DNA of 64,000 nt, taken from NCBI RefSeq assembly GCF_030297155.1, contig NZ_AP028067.1, positions 2,356,001-2,420,000 on the forward strand, written 5' to 3'. Positions 17,703-27,392 of the stretch are shown here, piece by piece. The notes below the pieces were generated by a model. The model did not search any database, was not told the origin of the DNA, and worked only from the letters and a program-made list of their open reading frames with translations. Origin of the DNA: Vibrio sp. FE10. GTDB taxonomy: Bacteria > Pseudomonadota > Gammaproteobacteria > Enterobacterales > Vibrionaceae. The position numbers and the translations under genes are program-made. Every line of letters begins with the position of its first letter. The stretch's first letter is position 1.

Positions 17703-18836
17703 ATGGCTTACAGTACTTTTTCTCAACAAAAAAATGACCAACTAAAAGAACCAATGTTCTTAGGTCAGTCGGTAAACGTTGCACGTTACGACCAACAGAA
17801 ATTCGAAATCTTCGAAAAGTTGATCGAAAAGCAGCTTTCTTTCTTCTGGCGTCCAGAAGAAGTAGACGTGTCTAGCGACCGTATCGACTACAACAAGCTT
17901 CCTGAGCATGAAAAGCACATCTTCATCTCTAACCTGAAGTACCAAACACTTCTAGATTCTATCCAAGGCCGCAGCCCTAACGTTGCCCTACTTCCTTTGG
18001 TATCACTGCCAGAAGTTGAAACTTGGATTGAGACATGGTCATTCTCTGAAACGATTCACTCTCGTTCATACACGCACATCATCCGTAACATCGTGAATGA
18101 TCCAGGCGTAGTATTTGACGACATCGTTGAAAACGAAGAGATCCTAAAGCGTGCGAAAGACATCGCCTTTTACTACGACGATTTGATCAAGCTAACGGCT
18201 GACTACCACCGCTACGGTGAAGGCAACCACAACATCAACGGCGAAGACGTTAAGATTTCACTTCACGACCTGAAGAAGAAGCTTTACGTATGTCTAATGT
18301 CGGTAAACGCACTGGAAGCGATTCGTTTCTACGTGAGTTTTGCATGTTCATTCGCATTTGCTGAACGTGAGCTAATGGAAGGTAACGCGAAGATCATCAA
18401 GCTAATCGCTCGTGATGAAGCACTTCACCTTACTGGTACACAGCACATGATCAACTTGCTGCGTAATGGCCAAGATGACTTCGAATTCATGCAGATCGCT
18501 GAAGAGTGTAAGCAAGAGTGTTTCGACCTATTCAAAGAAGCGGCAGAGCAAGAAAAAGAGTGGGCAGAATACCTATTCAAAGATGGCTCTATGATTGGTC
18601 TGAACAAAGACATTCTTTGCCAATACGTTGAATATATTACCAATATCCGTATGCAAGCGGTTGGTTTAGGTACTGCTTACCCAGAAGCAACATCGAACCC
18701 AATCCCATGGATCAACGCATGGTTATCTTCAGATAACGTACAAGTTGCTCCACAAGAAGCTGAAATCAGTTCTTACCTAGTTGGTCAAATCGACAACGAA
18801 GTAAAAGCTGACGACTTTGAAGGATTTGAGCTGTAA
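17703..18836 (+). CDS. nrdB: Class Ia ribonucleotide reductase, small (beta) subunit
   Basis: NrdB holds the diferric-tyrosyl radical cofactor used by NrdA. The 377 residues show the metal and radical residues Asp85, Glu116, His119 and Tyr123 (in [12 protein letters not shown]), a second ExxH ligand pair in RDEALH, and the C-terminal DDFEGFEL tail that binds NrdA. Length equals that of E. coli NrdB. The stop overlaps the yfaE start (TAATG). Confidence 0.97.
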   Translation: MAYSTFSQQKNDQLKEPMFLGQSVNVARYDQQKFEIFEKLIEKQLSFFWRPEEVDVSSDRIDYNKLPEHEKHIFISNLKYQTLLDSIQGRSPNVALLPLVSLPEVETWIETWSFSETIHSRSYTHIIRNIVNDPGVVFDDIVENEEILKRAKDIAFYYDDLIKLTADYHRYGEGNHNINGEDVKISLHDLKKKLYVCLMSVNALEAIRFYVSFACSFAFAERELMEGNAKIIKLIARDEALHLTGTQHMINLLRNGQDDFEFMQIAEECKQECFDLFKEAAEQEKEWAEYLFKDGSMIGLNKDILCQYVEYITNIRMQAVGLGTAYPEATSNPIPWINAWLSSDNVQVAPQEAEISSYLVGQIDNEVKADDFEGFEL

Positions 18837-19114
18837 TGCCAACAATCAAAATCAACAAGCTGACTTCGATTGAATCTAACCCGTCGAATACTCTATTGGA
18901 AACAATGGAACAAGCGGGCTTAGAACCAGAATACAACTGCCGAGATGGGCACTGTGGCGCTTGTCGTTGCACGTTGGATTCTGGTGAAGTTGAGTACGTT
19001 GGTTTTGCCATGGCTTACACACAAGGCGACGAGATTTTGCCGTGCATCTGCAAAGCAAAAACTGATTTGTCGCTGAGTAACGTGATTCACAGAAGCAAAC
19101 AGAAGCGCGCCTAA
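18836..19114 (+). CDS. yfaE: YfaE-type 2Fe-2S ferredoxin, NrdB cofactor maintenance
   Basis: YfaE is a small plant-type ferredoxin that supplies electrons to rebuild the NrdB diferric-tyrosyl cofactor. The 92 residues have the cluster motif Cys35-x4-Cys40-x2-Cys43, with the fourth ligand in LPCIC (Cys70 or Cys72). Its start overlaps the nrdB stop by one base, indicating co-translation with its partner. Confidence 0.92.
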   Translation: MPTIKINKLTSIESNPSNTLLETMEQAGLEPEYNCRDGHCGACRCTLDSGEVEYVGFAMAYTQGDEILPCICKAKTDLSLSNVIHRSKQKRA

Positions 19115-19250
19115 GCTATTCCGCTAAAGTTCGATTTGCTTAGTTTTATTCTGTTTGCTTTCGCTTGAGATAGAATCACGTAAGTTCAAATGCTTTATTT
19201 TTGAAACGCTTTAGGTTTAAAGCAACGCTTCTTCAAAGATAACAAATGTA

Positions 19251-19289
19251 AAAAAGGGTCTGCTTCCTCTTGGAATGCGGACCCTTTTT
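19251..19289 (+). terminator. Terminator of nrdAB-yfaE
   Basis: AAAAAGGGTC-TGC and GCGGACCCTTTTT arms around a loop of about 13 bases; A and T tracts on both sides make it bidirectional, so it may also end the leftward napF-like transcript. Confidence 0.75.
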
Positions 19290-19377
19290 CTATTCATACC
19301 TTTAGGCCTCTGAGACCAACTCACCTATAACTCAATTTAAGCCTTACTGTTAACCATCTACCACCAAACCCTGACGT

Positions 19378-19893
19378 TTACTGTTGAGTCAGGTTCAGAG
19401 TCACGGAGCCAATATAACAAGCACTTCGGCACTCTCCACAGCCATTACACTTATCTTGAACTACCGTAGGCAACTCCCCAACTTCAATGTGTATCGCAGC
19501 CGCTGAACAAGCGGTCTGGCACGCATTGCAATCCATTTGCATGTAGTTGTTGCAGCTATCCGCAAAGCTAGGCTTTAGGTCTATATAGGGCGTGACCGTT
19601 TGATGAAGTGCGCCAGTCAAGCATACTTCACTGCACTTATTACACATCGAACAACTGTTGTAATCCAAATTTAGCAGCGCACTGCCCTCTAGCATCTCAA
19701 TGACGCTATTTGGACACGCTTGCTCGCACAAACCACAACCATCGCAAAGACGCTCAAACAGCACCTCATCGACAGCTCTTGGTGGCCTTGCATGTAGGCG
19801 CTGCGATTTCTCTTCATAACTCGCAGCGGCTTTAACTGGTTTAGAGAGCCGAGTTAAGAAACCACGCCTATTTGAATTTATTTGTTCAGACAT
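19378..19893 (-). CDS. NapF-like ferredoxin-type protein
   Basis: The 171-residue cytosolic iron-sulfur protein has NRRGFLTRL near its start and several 4Fe-4S cysteine sets: CDGCGLCEQACP (about 50), CSMCNKCSEVC (about 81), CNACQTAC and CNGCGECRSAC (about 148). NapF-type proteins help mature molybdoenzymes in the cytoplasm. It begins one base inside the end of the TorD-like gene, and is divergent from dmsABC, so a maturation role for the DmsA-type enzyme is likely. I leave the symbol blank because no nap genes are nearby. Confidence 0.8.
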   Translation of the reverse strand: MSEQINSNRRGFLTRLSKPVKAAASYEEKSQRLHARPPRAVDEVLFERLCDGCGLCEQACPNSVIEMLEGSALLNLDYNSCSMCNKCSEVCLTGALHQTVTPYIDLKPSFADSCNNYMQMDCNACQTACSAAAIHIEVGELPTVVQDKCNGCGECRSACYIGSVTLNLTQQ

Positions 19894-20459
19894 TAATCGA
19901 TATATAACTTTTTAATGGCAACGTTTAAATTATATTCAGATGTTAATTGCTTAAGCCAATCTATTACATCGTTTGATAGCTTCTTATAAAAAGATAACTC
20001 TGATGCTGAATTAAATTTTTCCAAATAAACAGAAGACCAAGTTAATAAATGAGACTCTAACAATTCACGAGCTGAATCAATATTATTGTTTTCTAACAAA
20101 TACGCATGTGCGAGCAGCATTAAACCAAATTGGTCTTCTGGCTCTCTTAAGCCTGTATCTAATTCTATATGATTCAATTCTAGAAACTGTCGATACTCTA
20201 CAGTCGATGCGCCAAACACAATACGGTCTTTATCGAGATAAACAGAACCCCAAGGCGGTGCTGGCATGTCTCCAACACCTTCAAACAGTCGACTGAACTC
20301 TGCAGCTAGCGCATCTGCCTGTTCGTTTTGGAGTGCCAGTAAACAATCTTCTGATAAAACTTGGCTCTCTACTAAGGCCTGAACAATATCTATTAACTGT
20401 TCTTTATTAGTTGCTTGATAAAATAATGAACCGAGCAACTTATGCGTATCAATAATCAT
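19893..20459 (-). CDS. TorD/DmsD-family redox-enzyme maturation chaperone
   Basis: These cytosolic chaperones bind the twin-arginine signal of a molybdoenzyme until its cofactor is loaded. The 188-residue, mostly helical protein has the family motif PAPPWGSVYLD (about 86-96) and the EPEDQFGLML segment (about 126-135). It heads a leftward two-gene unit with the NapF-like gene and faces dmsA, so DmsA is the expected client; the role is like that of DmsD, but the exact subfamily cannot be fixed by eye. Confidence 0.82.
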   Translation of the reverse strand: MIIDTHKLLGSLFYQATNKEQLIDIVQALVESQVLSEDCLLALQNEQADALAAEFSRLFEGVGDMPAPPWGSVYLDKDRIVFGASTVEYRQFLELNHIELDTGLREPEDQFGLMLLAHAYLLENNNIDSARELLESHLLTWSSVYLEKFNSASELSFYKKLSNDVIDWLKQLTSEYNLNVAIKKLYID

Positions 20460-20566
20460 TCTTATTTATACCGTAATTGGTTTAACGATAATTATATAAA
20501 TAATACGATTGGATTCTTTGATCTATTTTATACATTCGATTCATAATATTTTAATTCCGATCTTAT

Positions 20567-20580
20567 TTGATGCCAATCAA
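20567..20580. promoter_or_regulatory. Perfect FNR site upstream of dmsA
   Basis: TTGAT, GCCA, ATCAA matches the FNR consensus TTGAT-N4-ATCAA exactly. It lies 77 bp before the dmsA start; activation from -41.5 would place the transcription start near 20615. It could also serve the divergent torD-like/napF-like pair. Confidence 0.75.
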
Positions 20581-20657
20581 TCAATAATTAGAAATAAAAA
20601 CATAGAGACCAAACTACCTATAAAGTGCTAGTCATCAATAACAATAGGCATCTTAGA

Positions 20658-23096
20658 ATGACGAATAAGAAAGAATCTGGGGTAATGAATCTTACTCGAA
20701 GAGGCTTCATGAAAGCTTCTTCTGCGGTAGGTAGCGCAGCCGCACTCGCGGGCGGTATCGCTTTACCTTTCAAATCCAAACCAGTAGCAGCTGCGGTTGC
20801 TGAAAGTGTGGATGAGAAAATCGTATGGAGTGCATGTACTGTAAACTGTGGCTCTCGCTGCCCATTACGTATGCATGTGCAAAACGGTGAAATCAAATAC
20901 GTAGAAACCGACAACACGGGTACTGACGAATACGGTCATCACCAAGTTCGTGCTTGTCTACGTGGTCGCTCTATGCGCCGCCGTGTTTACAACCCAGATC
21001 GCCTGAAATACCCAATGAAACGTGTGGGCAAACGTGGTGAAGGTAAATTCAAACGTATTAGCTGGGAAGAAGCTTACGATGAAGTTGCTGGCACCATGCA
21101 ACGCCTGATCAAAGACTACGGTAACGACACCATCTACCTAAACTACGGTACAGGTACACTTGGCGGTACGGTGACTAAGTCTTGGCCACCAGCACAAACG
21201 CTGATTGCTCGTCTAATGAACTTAAGTGGTGGTTACCTAAACCATTACGGTGACTACTCAACAGCGCAAATCGCGAAAGGCTTGAGCTACACCTATGGTG
21301 GTTGGGCAAACAACAACTCCTTCTCTGATCTAGAAAACACCAAGCTTAACATCCAGTTTGGTAACAACCCTGCTGAGACACGTATGTCTGGTGGCGGACA
21401 GATCCACCACTACGTTGAAAGCAAAAACAAATCAAACGCAAGAACGATCATCATCGATCCACGTTACACCGATACTGCCGGTGGTCGTGAAGATCAATGG
21501 ATCCCGATTCGTCCTTCTACGGATGCTGCTTTGGTTGCGGGTCTTGCGCATGTAATGATCACTGAAGACCTTGTCGACCAACCGTTCTTAGACAAATACT
21601 GTGTCGGTTACGACGAGAAGACCCTTCCTGCATCAGCACCTAAAAACAGCGACTACAAATCTTACATCCTAGGTTTAGGTGAAGATGGCGTAGAAAAAAC
21701 GCCTGAGTGGGCTTCTAAGATCACAGGTATTCCAGTTGATACCATCGTTAAGCTTGGTCGTGAAATGGGCACAGCAAAACCGTGTGCAATCCACCAAGGT
21801 TGGGGCCTACAACGTACTGCGAACGGTGAGCTAGCTTGTCGTGCAATCGCAATGCTGTCGCTACTAACCGGTTCTGTTGGTGTATCAGGTGGTTCTACAG
21901 GTGCTCGTGAAAGTGACATCAACATTCCATTTGTTCGCTTCCCTACCGTGCCAAACCCAGTTGAAACTTCCATTTCAATGTTCATGTGGACAGATGCGAT
22001 TTACCGTCACGATGAAATGACTGACATCACTGATGGTGTTCGCGGTGCAGAGCGCCTGAAGAACCCAATCAAGATGATCTGGAACTATGCAGGTAACTGT
22101 ATTATCAACCAGCACTCAGACATCAACAAAACCCACGCAATTCTTCAAGACGATACCGCGTGTGAAATGATTGTTGTAGTCGATAACCACATGACTTCTT
22201 CTGCAAAATACGCCGATATCATCCTGCCTGATTTAACAACATCAGAGCAAGACGACTGGTGTATGGACGGTAAAGCGGCGAACATGCCTTACTTCATCTT
22301 CGCGCAGAAAGCGATCGAGCCTCAGTTCGAAGCGAAATCTATCTACGAGATGTGTTCTCAACTGGCGAAGCGCATGGGCGTAGAAAAAGAGTTCACAGAA
22401 GGCCGTACTCAAGAGCAATGGATTGAGCACCTTTACGCAGAAACTCGTAAGAACGATCCAACGCTACCAACCTTCGAAGAGATGAAAGAGCTGGGTATCT
22501 ACAAACGTAGCTATGACCACCACTACATCGCTTATGAAGATTTCCGTAAAGATCCTGAAGCGAACCCACTGACCACACCAAGTGGCAAGATCGAGATCTA
22601 CTCAGAGCAACTGGCTGATATCGCGAAGACTTGGAAACTGAAAGAAGACGAAGTGATTCACCCACTTCCCGTTTACGCGGACTCTTTTGAAGGTCACAAC
22701 GACCCACTGGCTGCGAAGTACCCACTTCAGCTAACCGGCTTCCACTACAAGGCGCGTACTCACTCCACTTACGGTAACGTTGCAGAAATCAAAGCAGCAG
22801 CTCCGCAAGAGTTGTGGATCAACCCTATTGATGCGAAAGAACGTGGTATCGAAAACGGCGACATGGTGAGTATTTTTAACGACCGTGGCGAAGTTCATAT
22901 TCCAGCGAAAGTGACACCAAGGATCCTTCCTCGAGTTGTCGCACTAGGCGAAGGTGCATGGTACGCACCCGATGGTCAGAAGATCGACCATGCAGGCTCT
23001 ATTAACGTGCTGACCACTCAGCGCCCGAGCCCACTTGCTAAGGGGAACCCTCAGCATACAAACCTAGTTCAAATCAAAGCGCTAAAGAAAGCATAA
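20658..23096 (+). CDS. dmsA: DMSO reductase-type molybdopterin catalytic subunit
   Basis: DmsA reduces dimethyl sulfoxide and related S- or N-oxides at a bis-MGD molybdenum centre during anaerobic respiration. The precursor has a Tat signal (LTRRGFMKASSAVG), the N-terminal cluster segment WSACTVNCGSRCPLRMHV followed by RACLRGRS, and the Mo-ligand serine in HYGDYSTAQ (E. coli DYSSAQ). Similarity to E. coli DmsA extends along the whole length to TTQRPSPLAKGNP. I chose the ATG at 20658; ATG 20685 directly before the Tat motif is an alternative. First gene of dmsABC. Confidence 0.93.
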   Translation: MTNKKESGVMNLTRRGFMKASSAVGSAAALAGGIALPFKSKPVAAAVAESVDEKIVWSACTVNCGSRCPLRMHVQNGEIKYVETDNTGTDEYGHHQVRACLRGRSMRRRVYNPDRLKYPMKRVGKRGEGKFKRISWEEAYDEVAGTMQRLIKDYGNDTIYLNYGTGTLGGTVTKSWPPAQTLIARLMNLSGGYLNHYGDYSTAQIAKGLSYTYGGWANNNSFSDLENTKLNIQFGNNPAETRMSGGGQIHHYVESKNKSNARTIIIDPRYTDTAGGREDQWIPIRPSTDAALVAGLAHVMITEDLVDQPFLDKYCVGYDEKTLPASAPKNSDYKSYILGLGEDGVEKTPEWASKITGIPVDTIVKLGREMGTAKPCAIHQGWGLQRTANGELACRAIAMLSLLTGSVGVSGGSTGARESDINIPFVRFPTVPNPVETSISMFMWTDAIYRHDEMTDITDGVRGAERLKNPIKMIWNYAGNCIINQHSDINKTHAILQDDTACEMIVVVDNHMTSSAKYADIILPDLTTSEQDDWCMDGKAANMPYFIFAQKAIEPQFEAKSIYEMCSQLAKRMGVEKEFTEGRTQEQWIEHLYAETRKNDPTLPTFEEMKELGIYKRSYDHHYIAYEDFRKDPEANPLTTPSGKIEIYSEQLADIAKTWKLKEDEVIHPLPVYADSFEGHNDPLAAKYPLQLTGFHYKARTHSTYGNVAEIKAAAPQELWINPIDAKERGIENGDMVSIFNDRGEVHIPAKVTPRILPRVVALGEGAWYAPDGQKIDHAGSINVLTTQRPSPLAKGNPQHTNLVQIKALKKA

Positions 23097-23107
23097 GGTA
23101 GGTTGGA

Positions 23108-23728
23108 ATGAAACAATACGGCTTTTACATTGATTCAAGTAAATGCACGGGTTGTAAAACCTGTCAGCTTGCTTGTAAAGATTATAACGATCTAGACATC
23201 AAAACGAACTACCGTCGCGTATACGAATACGCCGGTGGTGGCTTCACTCAAGATGGCGATACCTGGGTTCAGAAAGATGTCTTTTCTTACTACCTGTCTA
23301 TCGCTTGTAACCACTGCACTAACCCTGCATGTGTGAAAGTGTGTCCTTCGGGCGCAATGCACAAACGTGATGAAGATGGCCTAGTTGTGGTTGACGAAAG
23401 TGTGTGTATTGGTTGTCAGCACTGTAGCAATGCGTGCCCTTACGGCGCACCGCAATACAATGCGAAGAAAGGTCACATGACCAAATGCGATGGTTGCTAC
23501 CAACGTGTTTCTGAAGGCAAACAGCCTATCTGTGTTGAATCTTGCCCACTTCGTGCATTGGAGTTTGGTGAAATCAACACACTTCGCGAGAAGTACGGAT
23601 CTGGTGCAGACGTGGCGCCACTGCCATCTTCAACCGAAACGCTGCCAAACATCGTGATTAAGCTGAACAAAAACGCGAAGCCTACTGGCGATACCAGTGG
23701 TCACCTAGCAAACCCGAAGGAGGTTTAA
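23108..23728 (+). CDS. dmsB: DmsB iron-sulfur electron-transfer subunit
   Basis: DmsB passes electrons from DmsC to DmsA. The 206 residues carry four ferredoxin-type cysteine sets, starting with CTGCKTCQLACKDYND (about 12), then CNHCTNPACVKVCP, CIGCQHCSNACPYG and CDGCYQR...CVESCP. It lies 11 bp after dmsA and one base before the dmsC ATG, whose GGAGGT ribosome binding site lies in its last codons. Confidence 0.94.
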   Translation: MKQYGFYIDSSKCTGCKTCQLACKDYNDLDIKTNYRRVYEYAGGGFTQDGDTWVQKDVFSYYLSIACNHCTNPACVKVCPSGAMHKRDEDGLVVVDESVCIGCQHCSNACPYGAPQYNAKKGHMTKCDGCYQRVSEGKQPICVESCPLRALEFGEINTLREKYGSGADVAPLPSSTETLPNIVIKLNKNAKPTGDTSGHLANPKEV

Positions 23729-23729
23729 G

Positions 23730-24575
23730 ATGATTTTTCATGAGTGGTCTTTGATCTTCTTTACGGTACTGGCGCAAACAGCCGTGGGTGGTTACTTACT
23801 TATTGGCGCACGTGCACTGGTACTTGGTCATGACGAAGAGAAACTGAACAGCTACAAGGTTCCAATGTTCATTCTGTGGGCATTGATGGGTCTTGGTTTC
23901 ATGTTCTCGACAACGCACCTTGGTTCTCCACTGCGCGCGTTTAACGCTTTTAACCAACTAGGTTCTGCTTGGTTGTCTAACGAAGTGTTCTTCGGTGCGG
24001 CATTCTTCGCTGTCGGTGGCCTGCAATGGCTATTGTCTGTGGTTAAGAAAGGTGGCGTTGCTATCCAGAAAGCACTGATGGTCGGCGCTATGGTACTGGG
24101 TGTTATCTTCATGTACGCGATGATCAACGTATACATGATCAACACAGTACCGACTTGGGACAACATCTACACACCGCTAAGCTTCATCATGACCATGGTT
24201 GTGGGTGGCTTACTGCTGTCTCAATTCGTGATTGTGTTCGCCAATGACAGCCGCTTCACAGTTGACCGCAACATCACCATGCTGGCTGTTATCGCAGTCG
24301 CGATCAGCTTGCTTGTGACAGTCGGAAAACTGAACCTAATCGGTGATATCCAAACTTCAGTAACTAAAGCCTCTGAGTTGGTTGACGGTTTAGGCAGCTA
24401 TGTGATTCTTCAAGTGGCATTGCTGATGGCAAGCTTACTGATTTGGATTCTACCTATGCTGAACAAAGCAAAAGTGAACCCAGTAAACCTAGGCCTAGCA
24501 TTGGTACTGTTCTTAGCTTCAGAACTCATTGGCCGTGGTTTGTTCTACAGTCTACATATGACAAGCGGTTTGTGA
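23730..24575 (+). CDS. dmsC: DmsC membrane anchor subunit
   Basis: DmsC anchors DmsAB to the inner membrane and oxidises menaquinol. The 281 residues form about eight membrane helices; HEWSLIFFTVLAQTAVGGYLL at the start is typical of the family. It follows dmsB directly, with a strong GGAGGT ribosome binding site. Confidence 0.92.
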   Translation: MIFHEWSLIFFTVLAQTAVGGYLLIGARALVLGHDEEKLNSYKVPMFILWALMGLGFMFSTTHLGSPLRAFNAFNQLGSAWLSNEVFFGAAFFAVGGLQWLLSVVKKGGVAIQKALMVGAMVLGVIFMYAMINVYMINTVPTWDNIYTPLSFIMTMVVGGLLLSQFVIVFANDSRFTVDRNITMLAVIAVAISLLVTVGKLNLIGDIQTSVTKASELVDGLGSYVILQVALLMASLLIWILPMLNKAKVNPVNLGLALVLFLASELIGRGLFYSLHMTSGL

Positions 24576-24630
24576 TCACGCATACGTGTAAACATCGCAG
24601 CTTGTCTGGTTATCTAGAAGGCTAGATAAA

Positions 24631-24668
24631 CAAAAGGCCCAACACCTATTTAGATGTTGGGCCTTTTT
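24631..24668 (+). terminator. Terminator of dmsABC (bidirectional)
   Basis: AAAAGGCCCAACA and TGTTGGGCCTTTTT arms around CCTATTTAGA. A second small hairpin (TTATCTAG/CTAGATAA) lies just before it. It may also end the convergent cinA-like transcript. Confidence 0.85.
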
Positions 24669-24689
24669 ATTTGTTCTGACTTAACCTTA

Positions 24690-24719
24690 GTTCAAGAGGT
24701 CTTGGCTCAAGAGAACTTG
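24690..24719. repeat. Two 15 bp direct repeats
   Basis: GTTCAAGAGGTCTTG (24690) and GCTCAAGAGAACTTG (24705) are adjacent 15 bp units differing at three positions. They fill the gap between the dms terminator and the end of the cinA-like gene. Confidence 0.55.
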
Positions 24720-24737
24720 GTTAACTAATAGAGCTAC

Positions 24738-25976
24738 TTACTTGATGATCGCCGAAGGGATAAACATATCCTTCACACGTTTTAATGAAGAGTAATCACC
24801 AAACATAGGTTTGTTGTCTAGATGTCTTCTCAGCATATCTGCCGCAACGGTTTTGATTATAGTTCGTGCATCTTCGCGGTTGTATTGGCGGTAAAACTCA
24901 AGCACTTGACCCCACTCACCCGCTTCGCTCGACAGTGCAATGCTGAATGTGTTGCCTTCCAACTTGCCCGTCACCAAGGCTAATTCAGTCCCGCACTTTT
25001 CTCTTGTTGCGCCAGCCAATGCAAAAGTCGCCGCCAATGGGTCACTCTTTTCGAGCTCACTCTCTTTTGGTTCAGCCGTCACCCATGAATGACCAAAACA
25101 ATCTTCAACCTGCTCATTCGATTGTAACCAAGCCGACAATGCGCCTTTGGTCGACACTTCAGAAACAGATAGGGTCTTCTTTCTCTCAGCCATGATGTGT
25201 CCAATATGGTCAATCATCGGCTCATCAACGCTCACTACATTACTCTCTAACAGCTTGTACACCATTTGTAGCAGCTTAACGCGCGTTTCTAAGCCTGACT
25301 TAGGCCCAAACAATTTCACCTCAATGAACGGCAGATAAGAGCGATAACCCAACTCATAACCTTCAGGCAATTTCAATTGGTCCAACACATCAGAGATACC
25401 CGACTCAGATAAGCCAAAGGTAAATAGTCGACTGCATTCAGAGGCAACTACTTGAGGGTAAGCGCGTGACAAATCAGGCAGGATTTCAAAGGTCACCATA
25501 CGCTTGAATTCACTCGGTACGCCCGGCGTGAAATAGAACGTCGCATCGTTGATTTTCAGCTTGAAACCACACGCAGTACCGACTGGGTTATCGACAATCT
25601 CAGAGCTTGCTGGCAACAAGGCTTGTTTAAGGTTGCTGTCAGGCATCGGCATACCACGTCCAGAAAACATCTCTTCCATGCGGTCTAGCCATTCAGGGAA
25701 CATGACTAATTTCTGCTCTGACGCTGCTGCAGCGGCGGCCGCACTCATATCATCCGTTGTTGGCCCTAACCCGCCATTGACGATAACCACATCATAGTTA
25801 AAGCTCAGCATCAGCAGTTCTTCAATGAGAGCATTCATTTGGTCACCCACAGTGGAACGTTTGGCGAGAGCAAAGCCGTGTTGGTAGAACTCTCCAGACA
25901 TCCAAGCTGCGTTTGTGTCTACAATGTCTCCATGAAGAACTTCTTCACCTGTGCTTAACATTGCGATTTTCGTCAT
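24738..25976 (-). CDS. CinA-like protein (MoCF domain, YfaY type)
   Basis: The 412-residue protein has an N-terminal molybdopterin-binding-like (MoCF) domain with LSTGEEVLHGDIVDTNAAW (about 6-24) and NGGLGPTTDD (about 67-76), followed by a divergent C-terminal CinA-type part. CinA proteins with an intact C-domain are NMN deamidases or ADP-ribose pyrophosphatases; E. coli YfaY is the similar paralogue with unclear activity. The frame opens at 26012, but the ATG at 25976 (MTKIAMLSTGEE) fits the family start and has an AAGGGA ribosome binding site. Convergent with dmsC. Confidence 0.82.
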   Translation of the reverse strand: MTKIAMLSTGEEVLHGDIVDTNAAWMSGEFYQHGFALAKRSTVGDQMNALIEELLMLSFNYDVVIVNGGLGPTTDDMSAAAAAAASEQKLVMFPEWLDRMEEMFSGRGMPMPDSNLKQALLPASSEIVDNPVGTACGFKLKINDATFYFTPGVPSEFKRMVTFEILPDLSRAYPQVVASECSRLFTFGLSESGISDVLDQLKLPEGYELGYRSYLPFIEVKLFGPKSGLETRVKLLQMVYKLLESNVVSVDEPMIDHIGHIMAERKKTLSVSEVSTKGALSAWLQSNEQVEDCFGHSWVTAEPKESELEKSDPLAATFALAGATREKCGTELALVTGKLEGNTFSIALSSEAGEWGQVLEFYRQYNREDARTIIKTVAADMLRRHLDNKPMFGDYSSLKRVKDMFIPSAIIK

Positions 25977-26185
25977 ATTTCTATCCCTTGTGGTCATAAA
26001 AAGACACTGCATTATTCATAAACTGGTCTATGGTTGAATTTGAGACATTCCAGCTTTTCACAAATATTATTAATGTTAAATCTAAGGTTTTCTTAGGAAA
26101 AGCGATAAATTATTAGTTCCCTAAATCAGGCATTTAATAGATAATTGTGACTCTGATCAATTCTTAACTTCTCATGGAGACCCTT

Positions 26186-27094
26186 GTGGCCAAATCACCG
26201 TTACTAGCGAAGGTTACTGCTGCATTTTCAATGCTAATGTCAGTTAACTCGGTTGCAAGCCAATACGACTTCGACCAGCCAATCAACCTTTCTTATTCGG
26301 ATGAATGTGCTCAAGACTACTGTGTTAATGATAGCTTGTACACCTACAAGCCAAGTGCCAATTACGCACTGAGCGAATCAAGTGATGAGTATGACTTCTC
26401 AATCCAACAACCAAAACATATGTTGGTGAGTCAAGAGAAGGATTGGGATTATCTAATGGGTCAAACCTACACCATTCTTGGCCTAAGTGTCGCTACAGTG
26501 GGTCTAATGACTCTGCTACCTGAAAGTATCACTAAGTGGGATGATGACCAACGTGATATCAGTTCATTAGGTAAAAAGTGGAAAGATAACGTGTCTGAAG
26601 GCCCAGTATGGGACCGCGATGAACACTTCCTAAACTACGTGATGCACCCATATTTTGGTGGTGTTTACTACACCGCAGCTCGACACGCAGGTTACGATGA
26701 GTTTGAGTCTTTCTTATACTCTTGGACCATGTCGACATTCTTCTGGGAATACGGCGTAGAAGCGTTTGCTGAAGTACCATCATGGCAAGATCTGTTCATC
26801 ACACCATTCTTTGGTGCGGTTGTCGGTGAAATGATGCTAGAAGCAGAACAAGACATCGTTGCTTCAGGTGGTGAAGTGATGGGCTCTCAAACCATGGGTG
26901 ATGTGTCTCTATTCTTCCTAAACCCTGTTGGCCACATCCACTACTGGGTAAGTGACGCTTGGGGCGGTGACGCAGAAGTTAACCTGAATACTAACCCTTG
27001 GTGGGACAACCAAGACGCCGCTCGATTCGCTTACGATGCTGGCGCACGATACGATTCTCAGTTTGTTGGTATGAACTTCAAAGTCACGTTCTAA
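26186..27094 (+). CDS. DUF3943-like exported or membrane protein, GTG start
   Basis: I believe this is a DUF3943-type protein of unknown function: it has the NYVMHPYFGGVYYTAARHAG segment (about 152-170) and a C-terminus rich in aromatic residues ending in Phe, as in outer-membrane beta-strands. A signal peptide (about 1-25, ending near SVASQ) suggests export. An ATG lies at 26174, but the GTG at 26186 has a GGAG sequence 6 bp upstream while the ATG has none, so I chose the GTG (302 aa). It is monocistronic with its own terminator. Confidence 0.7.
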   Translation: MAKSPLLAKVTAAFSMLMSVNSVASQYDFDQPINLSYSDECAQDYCVNDSLYTYKPSANYALSESSDEYDFSIQQPKHMLVSQEKDWDYLMGQTYTILGLSVATVGLMTLLPESITKWDDDQRDISSLGKKWKDNVSEGPVWDRDEHFLNYVMHPYFGGVYYTAARHAGYDEFESFLYSWTMSTFFWEYGVEAFAEVPSWQDLFITPFFGAVVGEMMLEAEQDIVASGGEVMGSQTMGDVSLFFLNPVGHIHYWVSDAWGGDAEVNLNTNPWWDNQDAARFAYDAGARYDSQFVGMNFKVTF

Positions 27095-27111
27095 ACCAGC
27101 ATCCACATTAT

Positions 27112-27167
27112 TTGCTAAGTTGTTTATTCCGTTACTTACTAAGCCGTTTACTCGTTACTTGCTAAGC
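27112..27167. repeat. Short 23-24 bp direct repeat
   Basis: Two units (27112-27135 and 27136-27158) share T(T)(G/A)CTAAG...GTTTA(T/C)TC-CGTTAC, and a third begins at 27159. They lie just after the DUF3943-like gene and before its terminator. Confidence 0.5.
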
Positions 27168-27200
27168 TTCTGAACCACAAATAACTGCGATAACTCTTCT

Positions 27201-27228
27201 AAAAAGCGGCTCTCGAGCCGCTTTTTTT
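27201..27228 (+). terminator. Terminator of the DUF3943-like gene
   Basis: AAAAAGCGGCTC and GAGCCGCTTTTTTT arms with a very short loop; seven T follow. Confidence 0.85.
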
Positions 27229-27392
27229 GTGCCCTACTCTTCATTCTCTTTTTTTGTATCGAAGCTTAGTTTCAAAAATTGACGTAGGTCAAACATTGTT
27301 CGATGTAAACTTCTACACTGAAATTAAAGAACTTTATCGCGTGATATCAAACATTTAATTAGCAACGATTAATTGAGACTTTGGGGGCTGAT

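Noticed and set aside
27279..27292. FNR-like site TTGAC-N4-GTCAA before the gcvR-like gene
   Set aside because: The inner bases depart from TTGAT/ATCAA in both halves and no anaerobic link is evident, so I did not list it as a feature.
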